Positions 8,765 through 17,362 of a stretch of 60,881 bases of DNA are shown piece after piece; position 1 is the first letter of the stretch, and each line of letters opens with the position of its first letter. The stretch is from NCBI GenBank assembly GCA_036380925.1, contig DASVDW010000096.1, forward strand, positions 1 through 60,881. Direction: 5' to 3'. The notes beneath the pieces are model-generated. The model saw only the letters and a list, made by a program, of their open reading frames with translations. It was not told where the DNA came from and did no database searches. Origin of the DNA: JAICLV01 sp036380925. GTDB lineage: Bacteria; Actinomycetota; Actinomycetes; Acidothermales; Acidothermaceae. Made by a program: the position numbers and the translations under genes.

Positions 8765-8977
8765 TCAGTGAGACGGCGATTGCCCTGACGGGTCGGTCTT
8801 GGCGACAACCGTCGTGTCGGCGCTGGGGAAGAACGTGGCCTCGTGCCCGTCGTCCCACCGCACCACGTACGGCGGAGCGCCGTCCGCGCCCTTGATCGCC
8901 GTGATCACGCCGTGGCGAGCAGGCTCACCGACGTGGTGGGAGGTGGCGATGAGTTGGTCACCGACAGCTGCCCGCAT
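8765..8977 (-). CDS. DUF1918 domain small protein
   Basis: 70 residues. The core is AAVGDQLIATSHHVGEPARH, then GVI, a short loop and PYVVRWDDGHEATFFP. This is the small SH3-like DUF1918 fold common in actinobacteria and of unknown function. An AAGGAGG site sits just upstream of the ATG at 8977. An earlier in-frame start exists but lies beyond the ribosome site. The neighbours (STAS, alcohol dehydrogenase, L,D-transpeptidase, Acg-like nitroreductase) suggest a stress or hypoxia setting; that is inference. Confidence 0.87.
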   Translation of the reverse strand: MRAAVGDQLIATSHHVGEPARHGVITAIKGADGAPPYVVRWDDGHEATFFPSADTTVVAKTDPSGQSPSH

Positions 8978-9055
8978 GGCCTGCCTCCTTGATCGCATTT
9001 GATGGGAATCGCCGGTAGGTTCACCAGCTTTGGCGTATGCGAATCGCTCGGGAAA

Positions 9056-9069
9056 GGGGCGAATGTCCT
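9056..9069. promoter_or_regulatory. weak DevR/DosR-box-like site
   Basis: GGGGCGAATGTCCT matches the core GGGAC-N4-GTCCC at 8 of 10 positions. It lies in the 188-bp divergent gap between the DUF1918 and alcohol dehydrogenase genes. On its own it is weak; it is listed because a perfect core occurs at 16996. Confidence 0.25.
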
Positions 9070-9165
9070 ACCCAAATCAGGACTTGTGGAACCTGTCGCG
9101 GCGACCGTCCAGAGTTGGATCAAGTGTCGACGCCGACGACACGAAGGCGACCGGGAGGGGTTGTC

Positions 9166-10182
9166 ATGCGGGCATGGATCGTCCACCAGCCGGCGCGGTT
9201 CGGGGCTGGACGCTCGCCACTGATCGCGACCGAGCTGGCTGATCCGACACCGGGCCCGACGCAGGTTCGGGTGCGGGTCAGCGTGTGCGGCGTGTGCCGC
9301 ACCGACCTGCATCTGGCGGAGGGTGATCTGCCGCCACGACGGCCCGACACGGTGCCCGGGCACGAGGTGGTGGGCGTCGTCGACCGGGTCGGCGACCGAT
9401 GCGAGCTGTTTCGCGGCGGCGAGCGAGTCGGCGTGGCGTGGTTGCGCATGACTTGCGGTCGCTGCCGATTTTGCTTGTCAGGAAAGGAGAACTTGTGTTC
9501 CGACGCGCGATTCACCGGATGGGACGCCGACGGCGGATACGCGCAGTTCACCGTTGTCGACGAGCGGTTCGCCTATCGGCTGCCCGACGAGTTCGACGAC
9601 GAGCACGCGGCGCCGCTGCTGTGCGCCGGCATCATCGGCTACCGGGCGCTGCAGCGGGCGGAGCTGCCACGTGACGGCCGGCTGGGAATCTACGGATTCG
9701 GCGGCTCCGCCCACCTGACCGCGCAAATCGCCATCGCGCAGGGTGCGACCGTTCACGTGCTGACCCGATCCGCGCGCGCCCGCGAGCTGGCCCTTGAGCT
9801 GGGGGCCGCGTCAGCGGCCGACGCGTACGCGCAGCCGCCGGAGCCCCTCGACTCGGCGATCCTCTTCGCACCGGTGGGAGAGCTAGTCCCGGTGGCCTTG
9901 CGCGCGCTGGACAAGGGCGGCACGCTCGCGATCGCCGGCATTCACCTCAGCGCGTTGCCACCACTGGACTACCATGCCGAGCTCTTCGACGAGCGCACCC
10001 TGCGCTCGGTCACCGCGAACACCCGGGCGGACGGCGCGGCCTTCCTGCGCGCCGCCGCCGACGCCGGCGTCCGCGTGGTCACGACGCCGTACCCCTTCGA
10101 GTCGGCCGACGTCGCGCTCGCCGACTTGGCGGCTGACCGCGTCGACGGCGCGGCGGTGTTGCGAGTCGCCGGGACGCGCTAG
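9166..10182 (+). CDS. zinc-dependent alcohol dehydrogenase family protein
   Basis: Medium-chain dehydrogenase of 338 residues. Catalytic zinc ligands are C44 (in CGVCRTDLH) and H66-E67 (in PGHEVVG). The structural zinc loop is complete: C97, C100, C103 and C111. The nucleotide-binding turn reads GIYGFGGSAH. It would oxidise alcohols or reduce aldehydes with NAD(P); the substrate is not inferable. A GGGAGGGG site at 9152-9159 supports the ATG at 9166 over an earlier in-frame start. Its TAG stop shares a CTAG with the stop of the opposing L,D-transpeptidase. Confidence 0.93.
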   Translation: MRAWIVHQPARFGAGRSPLIATELADPTPGPTQVRVRVSVCGVCRTDLHLAEGDLPPRRPDTVPGHEVVGVVDRVGDRCELFRGGERVGVAWLRMTCGRCRFCLSGKENLCSDARFTGWDADGGYAQFTVVDERFAYRLPDEFDDEHAAPLLCAGIIGYRALQRAELPRDGRLGIYGFGGSAHLTAQIAIAQGATVHVLTRSARARELALELGAASAADAYAQPPEPLDSAILFAPVGELVPVALRALDKGGTLAIAGIHLSALPPLDYHAELFDERTLRSVTANTRADGAAFLRAAADAGVRVVTTPYPFESADVALADLAADRVDGAAVLRVAGTR

Positions 10183-11054
10183 TACACGATGACCGGCGTG
10201 CCGACCGGGATCGCCGTCCAAAGCCAGTTCATGGCGGCAATGCCAACCCGCACGCAGCCGTGCGAGGCCGGGTAGGCGGGCACCTCCTCGTAGCCGTGCA
10301 CGGCGACGCCGCCGTTGAAGTACTTCGGCCGCCACAACCAGCCCAGCGGCGAATGGTCCCACCCGTCGACCTGGCGGGTCACCTCGAAAACACCGGTCGG
10401 GGTGACCGCGACATGACGCTGCCCATCGTGGTAGTACACGTAGCCGCCGCCGGTCGAGGTGTTGAACGCCCACGTCACCCGGCCACCCGAGACGACAAAG
10501 AGCACCTGGCGGCGCAGGTCGATCTCTACGGTCCGCGATTGCGCCGGCCGGGCCTGCGGCGTGGTCGCGACCTTCAACGCGGCCGCGGTTCGCGGCCCGA
10601 CGACGCCGTCGCGGTCGAGACCGGCGATCTTTTGGAAGGCGACGACCGCCTGCCGCGTCGCGTCGCCGTACTTGCCATCCGCGCTGCCCAACCAATACCC
10701 AAGCGAACTCAGCCGTTGTTGCAGCGCGACGACCGCGGGCCCGCTGTCCCCGTCACGCAACAAGTCGGACGACGCGGACGCGGGCGGTGGCGAAGGCGAG
10801 TCGGTCACCGACGGCGCTGATGTCGAAGCAGGCGCGGTCGTCGAAGCAGGCGCGGTCGTCGAAGCAGGCGCGGTCGTCGAAGCAGGCGCGGTCGTCGGAG
10901 CAGGCGCGGTCGTGGGTGGCGGCGTTGTGGGCGTGACCGCCGGTTTGATCGGGGACGGCGGCCCGTCGGCGGCTGGGACGCTCGTGCAGCCGACCACGAC
11001 AAGCAACCCCGCCGTGACGACGGTCAACCAGGTCGCCCGCCGCCGGGCTGTCAT
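10179..11054 (-). CDS. L,D-transpeptidase lipoprotein with peptidoglycan-binding domain
   Basis: Envelope enzyme of about 291 residues that would form 3-3 cross-links in peptidoglycan. A signal peptide ends in a lipobox (VVVGC, lipidated C23). It is followed by a Pro/Thr/Ala-rich spacer with hexapeptide repeats TTAPAS, a PG_binding_1 domain (GPAVVALQQRLSSLGYW to VGPRTAAAL), and a C-terminal YkuD domain with HGYEEVP and the catalytic SHGCVRV. A GTG two codons upstream (11060) is an alternative start. The spacer DNA is an 18-bp tandem array, so its length probably varies between strains. Confidence 0.93.
   Translation of the reverse strand: MTARRRATWLTVVTAGLLVVVGCTSVPAADGPPSPIKPAVTPTTPPPTTAPAPTTAPASTTAPASTTAPASTTAPASTSAPSVTDSPSPPPASASSDLLRDGDSGPAVVALQQRLSSLGYWLGSADGKYGDATRQAVVAFQKIAGLDRDGVVGPRTAAALKVATTPQARPAQSRTVEIDLRRQVLFVVSGGRVTWAFNTSTGGGYVYYHDGQRHVAVTPTGVFEVTRQVDGWDHSPLGWLWRPKYFNGGVAVHGYEEVPAYPASHGCVRVGIAAMNWLWTAIPVGTPVIVY
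10823..10912. repeat. 18-bp tandem repeat inside the L,D-transpeptidase gene
   Basis: Four exact and one one-mismatch copies of tcgaagcaggcgcggtcg. The unit is a multiple of three, so it encodes TTAPAS-type hexapeptides in the wall-spanning linker and copy-number change keeps the frame. Confidence 0.95.
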
Positions 11055-11234
11055 GGCCACTCCAACAAGACTCGAACGCCCACCGATTCGCGCGTGCGCG
11101 GCACCGCGTTCTCGTCGTCCAGACAATCGCCGCCCAGCGATGCCCGCCACAGCACAAGGTCCCGCGCCAAGAGGGCTCACGCCACTGCTCGCCGCGGGCA
11201 ACCGGTGTCAACGTCGCATCAGGAGGTGGGTGAC

Positions 11235-12290
11235 ATGACCTCCGTGTCGTTCAAGCGCGGCGCCCGACCCAGACCGGTGGATCCGTCAGAGCTGCGTGCG
11301 GTGCTGGCCGCGGCCCAACGCGCGCCGTCACTGCACAATTCGCAACCCTGGCGGTTCGTGCTCGACCGCACCGGCATCGAGGTGCACGGCGACGATGGCC
11401 GGTGGTTGCGCCACACCGACCCGCTGCGGCGGGAGTTGGTGATGAGCTGCGGCGCGGCCATTTTGAACATGCGGGTCGCCGCCGCGGCCATGCGTCGCCG
11501 ACTCGTCGTGCGGCTGACGCCAGACGCGGCGGATCCGGCGCACCTGGCCACGTTGGCGTTCAGCGGCGTGCATCCAGACGAGTTGCCTGACGCCGCGTTG
11601 TTGTCCGCGGTCGAGCGCCGCCGCTCCTACCGGCAAAGCTTCGCGAGCCGAGTCGTGGCGGATCCCGTGCTGGCCGCGCTGCGGCAGGCGGCGATCGATG
11701 AGCGGGTCGACGCGCGGTGGGTGGTCGGTGCGCTGCGCCCGCTGCTCACCAGGTTGACCACGATCTCGATGGTCGTGCTGGACTCCGACGCGGATTACCG
11801 GCGGGAGCTGCGTCGCTGGACCACCGGCCGCTCGAACGCTCCCGAGGGCGTGCCGGCGCCGTGCTTTGGCGCGGAGTCGCTGACCGGCGATCCGCCGCTG
11901 CGCGACTTCGCCGCCGCGATGCCGTGGATCGGCCGCCCCACAGAGGTGTTCGCTCCCGAGGCCTGGCTGCTGCTGTCGACCGAGACCGACGATTGCGACG
12001 CGTGGCTGCGCACCGGTCAGGCCGCCGAGCGGGTGCTGCTGGAGGCGACCGCGCGCGGGCTGGCCGGCGGCTTCATCAGCCAAGGCTTTGAGCTGTCCGC
12101 GGTGCGCCGGGAGACCGTGCGGCACATCGCGCCAGCCGGCGTTCCGCAGCTGATTTTGCGACTGGGCTACCCGACGCCGACGGACGGCAGGACGCCGCCG
12201 GTCGCCGGACGACGACCACTGGACGACATGGTGCGCGCCGGTCGCGGAGTGGCGCAGCTGTTGCTGCGACGGGAGCCAAGCGAAGGCTGA
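11235..12290 (+). CDS. Acg-family nitroreductase-like protein
   Basis: 351 residues resembling the mycobacterial Acg (Rv2032) group of double nitroreductase-fold proteins. The N-terminal RAPSLHNSQPWRF motif, the VERRRSYRQSFASR segment and the late LAGGFISQGFE and PQLILRLGYP motifs support this. The family binds FMN poorly or sequesters it, and in M. tuberculosis belongs to the DosR dormancy regulon. A clean AGGAGG site at 11221-11226 fixes the ATG. Its stop and the clpX stop are both inside a 16-bp perfect palindrome. Confidence 0.88.
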   Translation: MTSVSFKRGARPRPVDPSELRAVLAAAQRAPSLHNSQPWRFVLDRTGIEVHGDDGRWLRHTDPLRRELVMSCGAAILNMRVAAAAMRRRLVVRLTPDAADPAHLATLAFSGVHPDELPDAALLSAVERRRSYRQSFASRVVADPVLAALRQAAIDERVDARWVVGALRPLLTRLTTISMVVLDSDADYRRELRRWTTGRSNAPEGVPAPCFGAESLTGDPPLRDFAAAMPWIGRPTEVFAPEAWLLLSTETDDCDAWLRTGQAAERVLLEATARGLAGGFISQGFELSAVRRETVRHIAPAGVPQLILRLGYPTPTDGRTPPVAGRRPLDDMVRAGRGVAQLLLRREPSEG

Positions 12291-12298
12291 CCCGCGGG

Positions 12299-12302
<4 letters not shown>
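12287..12302. terminator. palindrome embracing both convergent stop codons
   Basis: CTGACCCGCGGGTCAG is a perfect 16-bp palindrome. It contains the TGA of the nitroreductase gene on one strand and the TGA of clpX on the other. It could act as a compact bidirectional transcript end; there is no T-tract. Confidence 0.4.
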
Positions 12303-13591
<1,289 letters not shown>

Positions 13592-13685
13592 CCGGATCCG
13601 TCTCCCTGTTAGCCGGTCGTGCTCCTGCCGGTCTCCAGCCCTTCAGACGGTACCGCCTTCGGGCTGGATTGTCGGCCCTCTTCCG

Positions 13686-13713
13686 CGTGTCCGGCGAGAT
13701 GCCGGACGACACG
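13686..13713 (-). terminator. hairpin between clpP2 and clpX
   Basis: Imperfect inverted repeat CGTGTCCGGC / GCCGGACGACACG around a GAGAT loop, with a 2-nt bulge. It could attenuate read-through from clpP2 into clpX. No T-tract follows. Confidence 0.35.
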
Positions 13714-13747
13714 CCGTGCTGCTGTGCTGCGTCGCCTGCCCGGCCGC

Positions 13748-14401
13748 CTACCGCGCCCCCACGGGGGTCAGCTTGCGGCTGGTGATCACCTCGTCGATGA
13801 GGCCGTACTCGACGGCTTCCTCAGCGGTGAGGATCTTGTCGCGCTCGATGTCCTGCCGGATCTGCTCCTCGGTGCGGCCGGTGTGCTTCGACAGCATGGC
13901 CTCGAGCAACGACCGCATGCGCAGGATTTCGCGCGCGGCGATTTCGATGTCGCTGGCCTGCCCTCCGGCCTCGCTCGACGGCTGGTGGATCAGGATGCGG
14001 GAGTTGGGCAGCGCGATCCGCTTTCCCTTGGCGCCCGCGGCCAGCAGCACGGCCGCCGCGGACGCGGCCTGACCCATGCAGATGGTCTGCACCTCGGGAC
14101 GAATGAACTGCATCGTGTCGTAGATGGCGGTCAGCGCGGTGAACGAGCCGCCGGGCGAGTTGATGTAAAGCTGGATGTCGCGGTCGGGATCCATCGACTC
14201 GAGCGTGAGCAGCTGCGCCATCACGTCGTTCGCCGACACGTCGTCGATCTGAACGCCGAGGAAGATGATCCGCTCTTCGAACAGCTTGGTGTAGGGGTTG
14301 TGAATTCGGTCGCCCTGGCTGGTGCGCTCGCGAAACTCAGGAACGATGTAGCGGCTGGCCGGGCGCTCGAGCGCCCAGGTGTCTGGCACCACGTTTGTCA
14401 C
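13748..14401 (-). CDS. clpP2: ATP-dependent Clp protease proteolytic subunit ClpP2
   Basis: 217-residue serine protease subunit of the mixed ClpP1P2 tetradecamer. The triad is intact: S114 in GQAASAAA, H139 in ILIHQPS and D188 in IERDK. The start is GTG with a strong GAGGAGG site. clpP1 ends 18 nt upstream, so both are co-transcribed as in other actinobacteria. Confidence 0.97.
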   Translation of the reverse strand: MTNVVPDTWALERPASRYIVPEFRERTSQGDRIHNPYTKLFEERIIFLGVQIDDVSANDVMAQLLTLESMDPDRDIQLYINSPGGSFTALTAIYDTMQFIRPEVQTICMGQAASAAAVLLAAGAKGKRIALPNSRILIHQPSSEAGGQASDIEIAAREILRMRSLLEAMLSKHTGRTEEQIRQDIERDKILTAEEAVEYGLIDEVITSRKLTPVGAR

Positions 14402-14419
14402 CGAATCCTCCTCGAAATC

Positions 14420-15082
14420 TCAGGAGACCGCGGTGGTCTCGGTGGGCACCTGACGCGCGCTGCGGACGACGTGGTCGACGAAGCCGTACTCCATGGCTTC
14501 CTCGGCCGAGAACCAGCGCTCGCGATCGGAGTCGCGCTCGATCTGCTCGACGGATTGGCCGGTGTGCAAGGAAATCAACTCTTGCAGCTTCTTCTTCGTG
14601 TAGAGCATCTGCTCGGCCTGGATCGCGATGATGGACGCCGAACCGCCCACCCCGCCGAGTGGCTGATGCATCATGATGCGCGAGTGCGGCAGCGCGTAGC
14701 GCTTGCCTTTCGCGCCTGCGCACAGCAAAAACTGGCCCATCGAGGCGGCCAGCCCCATGCCCACCGTGGCGACATCGCAGGGCACGTACTGCATCGTGTC
14801 GTAGATGGCCATCCCCGCGTCGACCGAGCCGCCAGGCGAGTTGATGTGAAGGTAGATGTCGCGGTCGGAATCCTCGGCTGCGAGCAACAACAGCTGGGCG
14901 CAAATCTTGTTGGCGATCGCGTCGTCGACGACGGAGCCGAGGATGACGATGCGGTTTCGCAGCAGCCGATTGAAGACGTCGTCGTCGGGTGAGACGCCGG
15001 ACGACGGCATGCGCATCGCCGGCGCGTCATTGAGTGCGCTGGGGCCGCCGAGGTCTCGGCCGCCGGCCTGGTAGAGCGTCAC
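14420..15082 (-). CDS. clpP1: ATP-dependent Clp protease proteolytic subunit ClpP1
   Basis: 220-residue partner of ClpP2. S114 (GLAASMGQF) and H139 (IMMHQPL) are present. The third triad position, read from the ERDTERD block of E. coli ClpP, falls in ERDSDRER and is E188 (codon 14519-14521, GAG) rather than the expected Asp. The remaining handle region and C-terminus look normal. The first 20 or so residues may be a propeptide. The GTG start at 15082 has an AGGTGA site; an internal ATG at residue 23 is an alternative. A ClgR-like box lies 158 nt upstream. Confidence 0.95.
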   Translation of the reverse strand: MTLYQAGGRDLGGPSALNDAPAMRMPSSGVSPDDDVFNRLLRNRIVILGSVVDDAIANKICAQLLLLAAEDSDRDIYLHINSPGGSVDAGMAIYDTMQYVPCDVATVGMGLAASMGQFLLCAGAKGKRYALPHSRIMMHQPLGGVGGSASIIAIQAEQMLYTKKKLQELISLHTGQSVEQIERDSDRERWFSAEEAMEYGFVDHVVRSARQVPTETTAVS

Positions 15083-15239
15083 GCGGAGATCACCTGCTCG
15101 TCTGTCTTCCGTCGCGTCGTCGGCGGCCGCCGATTGCGGCGGCGGCGCGGGCGTTCGCGACTTACCTTCTTGCGGATATCGGGTGTCAACAATGCGACCC
15201 TAACCGCCCGATCCCCTGGCGCGGCACACTCCCGCGTGC

Positions 15240-15257
15240 TGTTCGCTGAGGGCGCAG
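15240..15257 (-). promoter_or_regulatory. ClgR-like operator upstream of clpP1
   Basis: TGTTCGCTGAGGGCGCAG matches 17 of 18 positions of the published ClgR motif (W-N2-W-CGC-Y-N-A-N-R-GCG-W-W-S). It is in the 219-bp tig-clpP1 gap. Candidate -10 hexamer TAGGGT (minus strand, 15202-15197) and a TTGACA (15189-15184) lie between the box and the clpP1 start. ClgR activates clp genes in actinobacteria, so position and orientation fit activation. Confidence 0.65.
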
Positions 15258-15301
15258 GGTCGAAACCCGGCTGTGGAAAACCGACGTCGGCCGCGCGGCT
15301 C

Positions 15302-16633
15302 CTACTCGGCCGTGGCGGCCTCCGCCTCCAGCTGCTTGAGGTCGACGGTGCGGCCCGAGGCGTCGGTGATCGCGGCCCGTTCCAAGACCTGCGCCAACGC
15401 CTTGCTGCGCAACACGTCGGCGACCGCCAGCGGCACCGTGCCGCTGCGCACCAGCTGGCCGGCGTACTCGTCGGGCGAGACGCCGAGCCGGCTGGCCCGA
15501 CGGACGATGTACTCGCTGAGCTCAGCCTCTTCGATGCTGAGCTCCTCCTTCGCCGCGATCGCGTCGAGGATGAACTGCGTGCGCAGGTCGCGCTCGACGT
15601 CCGCCTTGACGTGCGTGTCGTGCTGCTCCTGGGTCTCCCCCTGCGACCCGAGGTAGGCGTCGAGGGTGAGGCCGTTCGCCGCCAACTGCTGCTCCAGGTT
15701 GTCGGCCCGCGCGTGAATCTCGCCCTCGACCACGCGCTCGGGCAGCGGGATCTCCACCTTCTCCAGCAGCGCCTCGAGCACCTTGTCGCGGGCCTGCATG
15801 CCTTGCTCGAGGCGGCGGACCCGCTCCAGCCGGGCGCGCAGGTCGGCGCGCAGCTCCTCCAGCGTGTCGAACTCGCTGGCCGTCTGCGCGAAGTCGTCGT
15901 CGAGCGCGGGCAGCTCCTTCTCGCGCACCGCCTTGACGGTGGCGCTGGCGCGGCCGGCCTTGTCGGCGTAGGCGCCGATCAGCGGCGCGTCGAACTCCGC
16001 GGACTCACCCGCCGACAGGCCGACCAGGGCGGAGTCCAGCCCATCGATCAGGCTGCCGCTGCCAACCTCGTAGGAAAGCCCGTTGGCGACGCCGTCCTCG
16101 ACCGGCTGACCGTCCGCGGTGATGGACAGGTCGACCGTGACGAAGTCGCCGTCCTGCGCCGGCCGCTCGACCGTGGTCAGCGTGGCGAACCGGTCGGCGA
16201 GGCTCTTCAGCTGAGCCTCGATGTCCTCGTCGGGGACGTTGACGTCGTCGACCGTGACCGGCAGCCCGTCGAGCTCGGGCAGCTCGATCTCAGGCCGGAC
16301 GTCGACCTCCGCGGTGAACGACAGCTGCTCGCCGTCGCCGAAGTGGGTGACCTCGATCTCGGGCTGCGACAGCACCCGCACGTTCGCCTCTTCCACGGCC
16401 TTGCCGTAGAACTGCGGGATCGCCTCGTTGACCGCCTCCTCGAGGACGACGCCGCGCCCGATTCGCTGGTCGACGATGCGCGGCGGCACCTTGCCTGGCC
16501 GAAAGCCTGGGATGCGGATCTGGCCGGCCACCTTGCGGTAGGCGGAGTCGACGTTGGGCGTCAGCTCGTCGAAGTCGATCTCGACGGTGAGCTTGACCCT
16601 CGTGGGGCTGAGGGTCTCGACGGCGCTCTTCAC
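15302..16633 (-). CDS. tig: trigger factor, ribosome-associated chaperone and peptidyl-prolyl isomerase
   Basis: 443 residues. The N-terminal ribosome-binding domain carries the signature GFRPGKVPP. A FKBP-type PPIase domain follows around residues 155-240 (AQDGDFVTVDLS onward), then the long helical C-terminal chaperone domain. I chose the GTG at 16633, giving the family N-terminus KSAVETLSPTRVKLTVEI. It is 8 nt after AGGAG, whereas another GTG two codons upstream is only 2 nt from it. The protein sits upstream of clpP1, as usual in actinobacteria. Confidence 0.96.
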   Translation of the reverse strand: MKSAVETLSPTRVKLTVEIDFDELTPNVDSAYRKVAGQIRIPGFRPGKVPPRIVDQRIGRGVVLEEAVNEAIPQFYGKAVEEANVRVLSQPEIEVTHFGDGEQLSFTAEVDVRPEIELPELDGLPVTVDDVNVPDEDIEAQLKSLADRFATLTTVERPAQDGDFVTVDLSITADGQPVEDGVANGLSYEVGSGSLIDGLDSALVGLSAGESAEFDAPLIGAYADKAGRASATVKAVREKELPALDDDFAQTASEFDTLEELRADLRARLERVRRLEQGMQARDKVLEALLEKVEIPLPERVVEGEIHARADNLEQQLAANGLTLDAYLGSQGETQEQHDTHVKADVERDLRTQFILDAIAAKEELSIEEAELSEYIVRRASRLGVSPDEYAGQLVRSGTVPLAVADVLRSKALAQVLERAAITDASGRTVDLKQLEAEAATAE

Positions 16634-16769
16634 GGACACGGCTCCTAAGACGGTGGCGGCTCGAACGAAAGGCGGCAAGCTGGACGACGCGAGGCAGCTT
16701 CCGAGGCTACCGAAGCCGGGCTGCGGGCCGACCGTGGGTCGCCTAACCGCGGCCGCCGCTGGCCGTGGG

Positions 16770-16842
16770 TCGGGGCGGGGAGACTCGAACTCCCGATCTC
16801 CTGCTCCCAAAGCAGGCGCGCTGGCCACTACGCTACGCCCCG
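16770..16842 (-). tRNA. tRNA-Pro(TGG)
   Basis: Cloverleaf on the minus strand. The 7-bp acceptor stem CGGGGCG/CGCCCCG, the anticodon stem CCTGC/GCAGG around loop TTTGGGA (anticodon TGG) and the T-arm GGGAG-TTCGAGT-CTCCC are complete. The discriminator is A; CCA is not encoded. Confidence 0.95.
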
Positions 16843-16905
16843 CGACGTGCCGCGTAGTCTAGGCGCTGCTCGTCCGGCCGGCGCCGCTGCCCCGTGCCGA
16901 CGCGC

Positions 16906-16976
16906 GCGGGTGTAGCTCAATGGCAGAGCTCCAGCCTTCCAAGCTGGTCATGCGGGTTCGATTCCCGTCACCCGCT
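16906..16976 (+). tRNA. tRNA-Gly(TCC)
   Basis: Cloverleaf on the plus strand. Acceptor GCGGGTG/CACCCGC, anticodon stem CCAGC/GCTGG around CTTCCAA (anticodon TCC) and T-arm with GGTTCGATTCC are complete. It is divergent from tRNA-Pro with 63 nt between. Confidence 0.95.
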
Positions 16977-16995
16977 CCCTGCGACCCGCCGCCGC

Positions 16996-17009
16996 GGGAC
17001 CTTGGTCCC
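16996..17009. promoter_or_regulatory. perfect DevR/DosR-core palindrome
   Basis: GGGACCTTGGTCCC equals GGGAC-N4-GTCCC, the core of the DevR (DosR) box. It is nested in a longer inverted repeat (GGACCTTGG at 16997-17005, complement at 17014-17022). It lies 58 nt before a small gene at 17068 and just after tRNA-Gly, so it could instead be a tRNA terminator hairpin. Confidence 0.45.
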
Positions 17010-17067
17010 GTATCCAAGGTCCGTGGACACTGCCGTCCAATGGCCCTTACCGCCCAGGCTGCTGGTT

Positions 17068-17331
17068 ATGACGCACGCGTCCCATCGACTGGTCGAACCC
17101 GTGCCGCCACGAGCGCCGGGTTCCAGGTTCACCGCCCCGGCGCTTCCGCGGGAGTTCGACGGAATCCCCGGTTTGCGCAACAGCCAGGCCCTGCGCGACT
17201 GGACCCGCGCGACCGCCGACCTCGACCGCGCCAAGCAGCGGCACTCGCCGCCGGAAACGATCACCGAGCTGAGCCGCGACGTCGCGCGCGCCTACGCCCG
17301 GCTGCAGGCGCTCTCCGCCCGACACCGCTAG
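17068..17331 (+). CDS. small hypothetical protein
   Basis: 87 residues, not recognised. The N-terminal half is Pro/Arg-rich (PVPPRAPGSRFTAPALP). The C-terminal half is a predicted amphipathic helix with a DWTRATADLDRAKQRH core and RDVARAYARLQAL, resembling a short coiled coil. There is no clear ribosome site before the ATG at 17068. Coding support comes from the helix pattern and the DevR-like palindrome upstream; it may be spurious. Confidence 0.45.
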   Translation: MTHASHRLVEPVPPRAPGSRFTAPALPREFDGIPGLRNSQALRDWTRATADLDRAKQRHSPPETITELSRDVARAYARLQALSARHR

Positions 17332-17362
17332 CCGACTCGGCCCGCCGACCGCCAAGACGAGC

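Noticed and set aside
10823..10912. CRISPR-like repeat array
   Set aside because: Units are contiguous without spacers, in frame and inside a coding gene.
13619..16648. Long plus-strand frames opposite clpP1, clpP2 and tig
   Set aside because: Codon pattern is the complement of strongly conserved genes.
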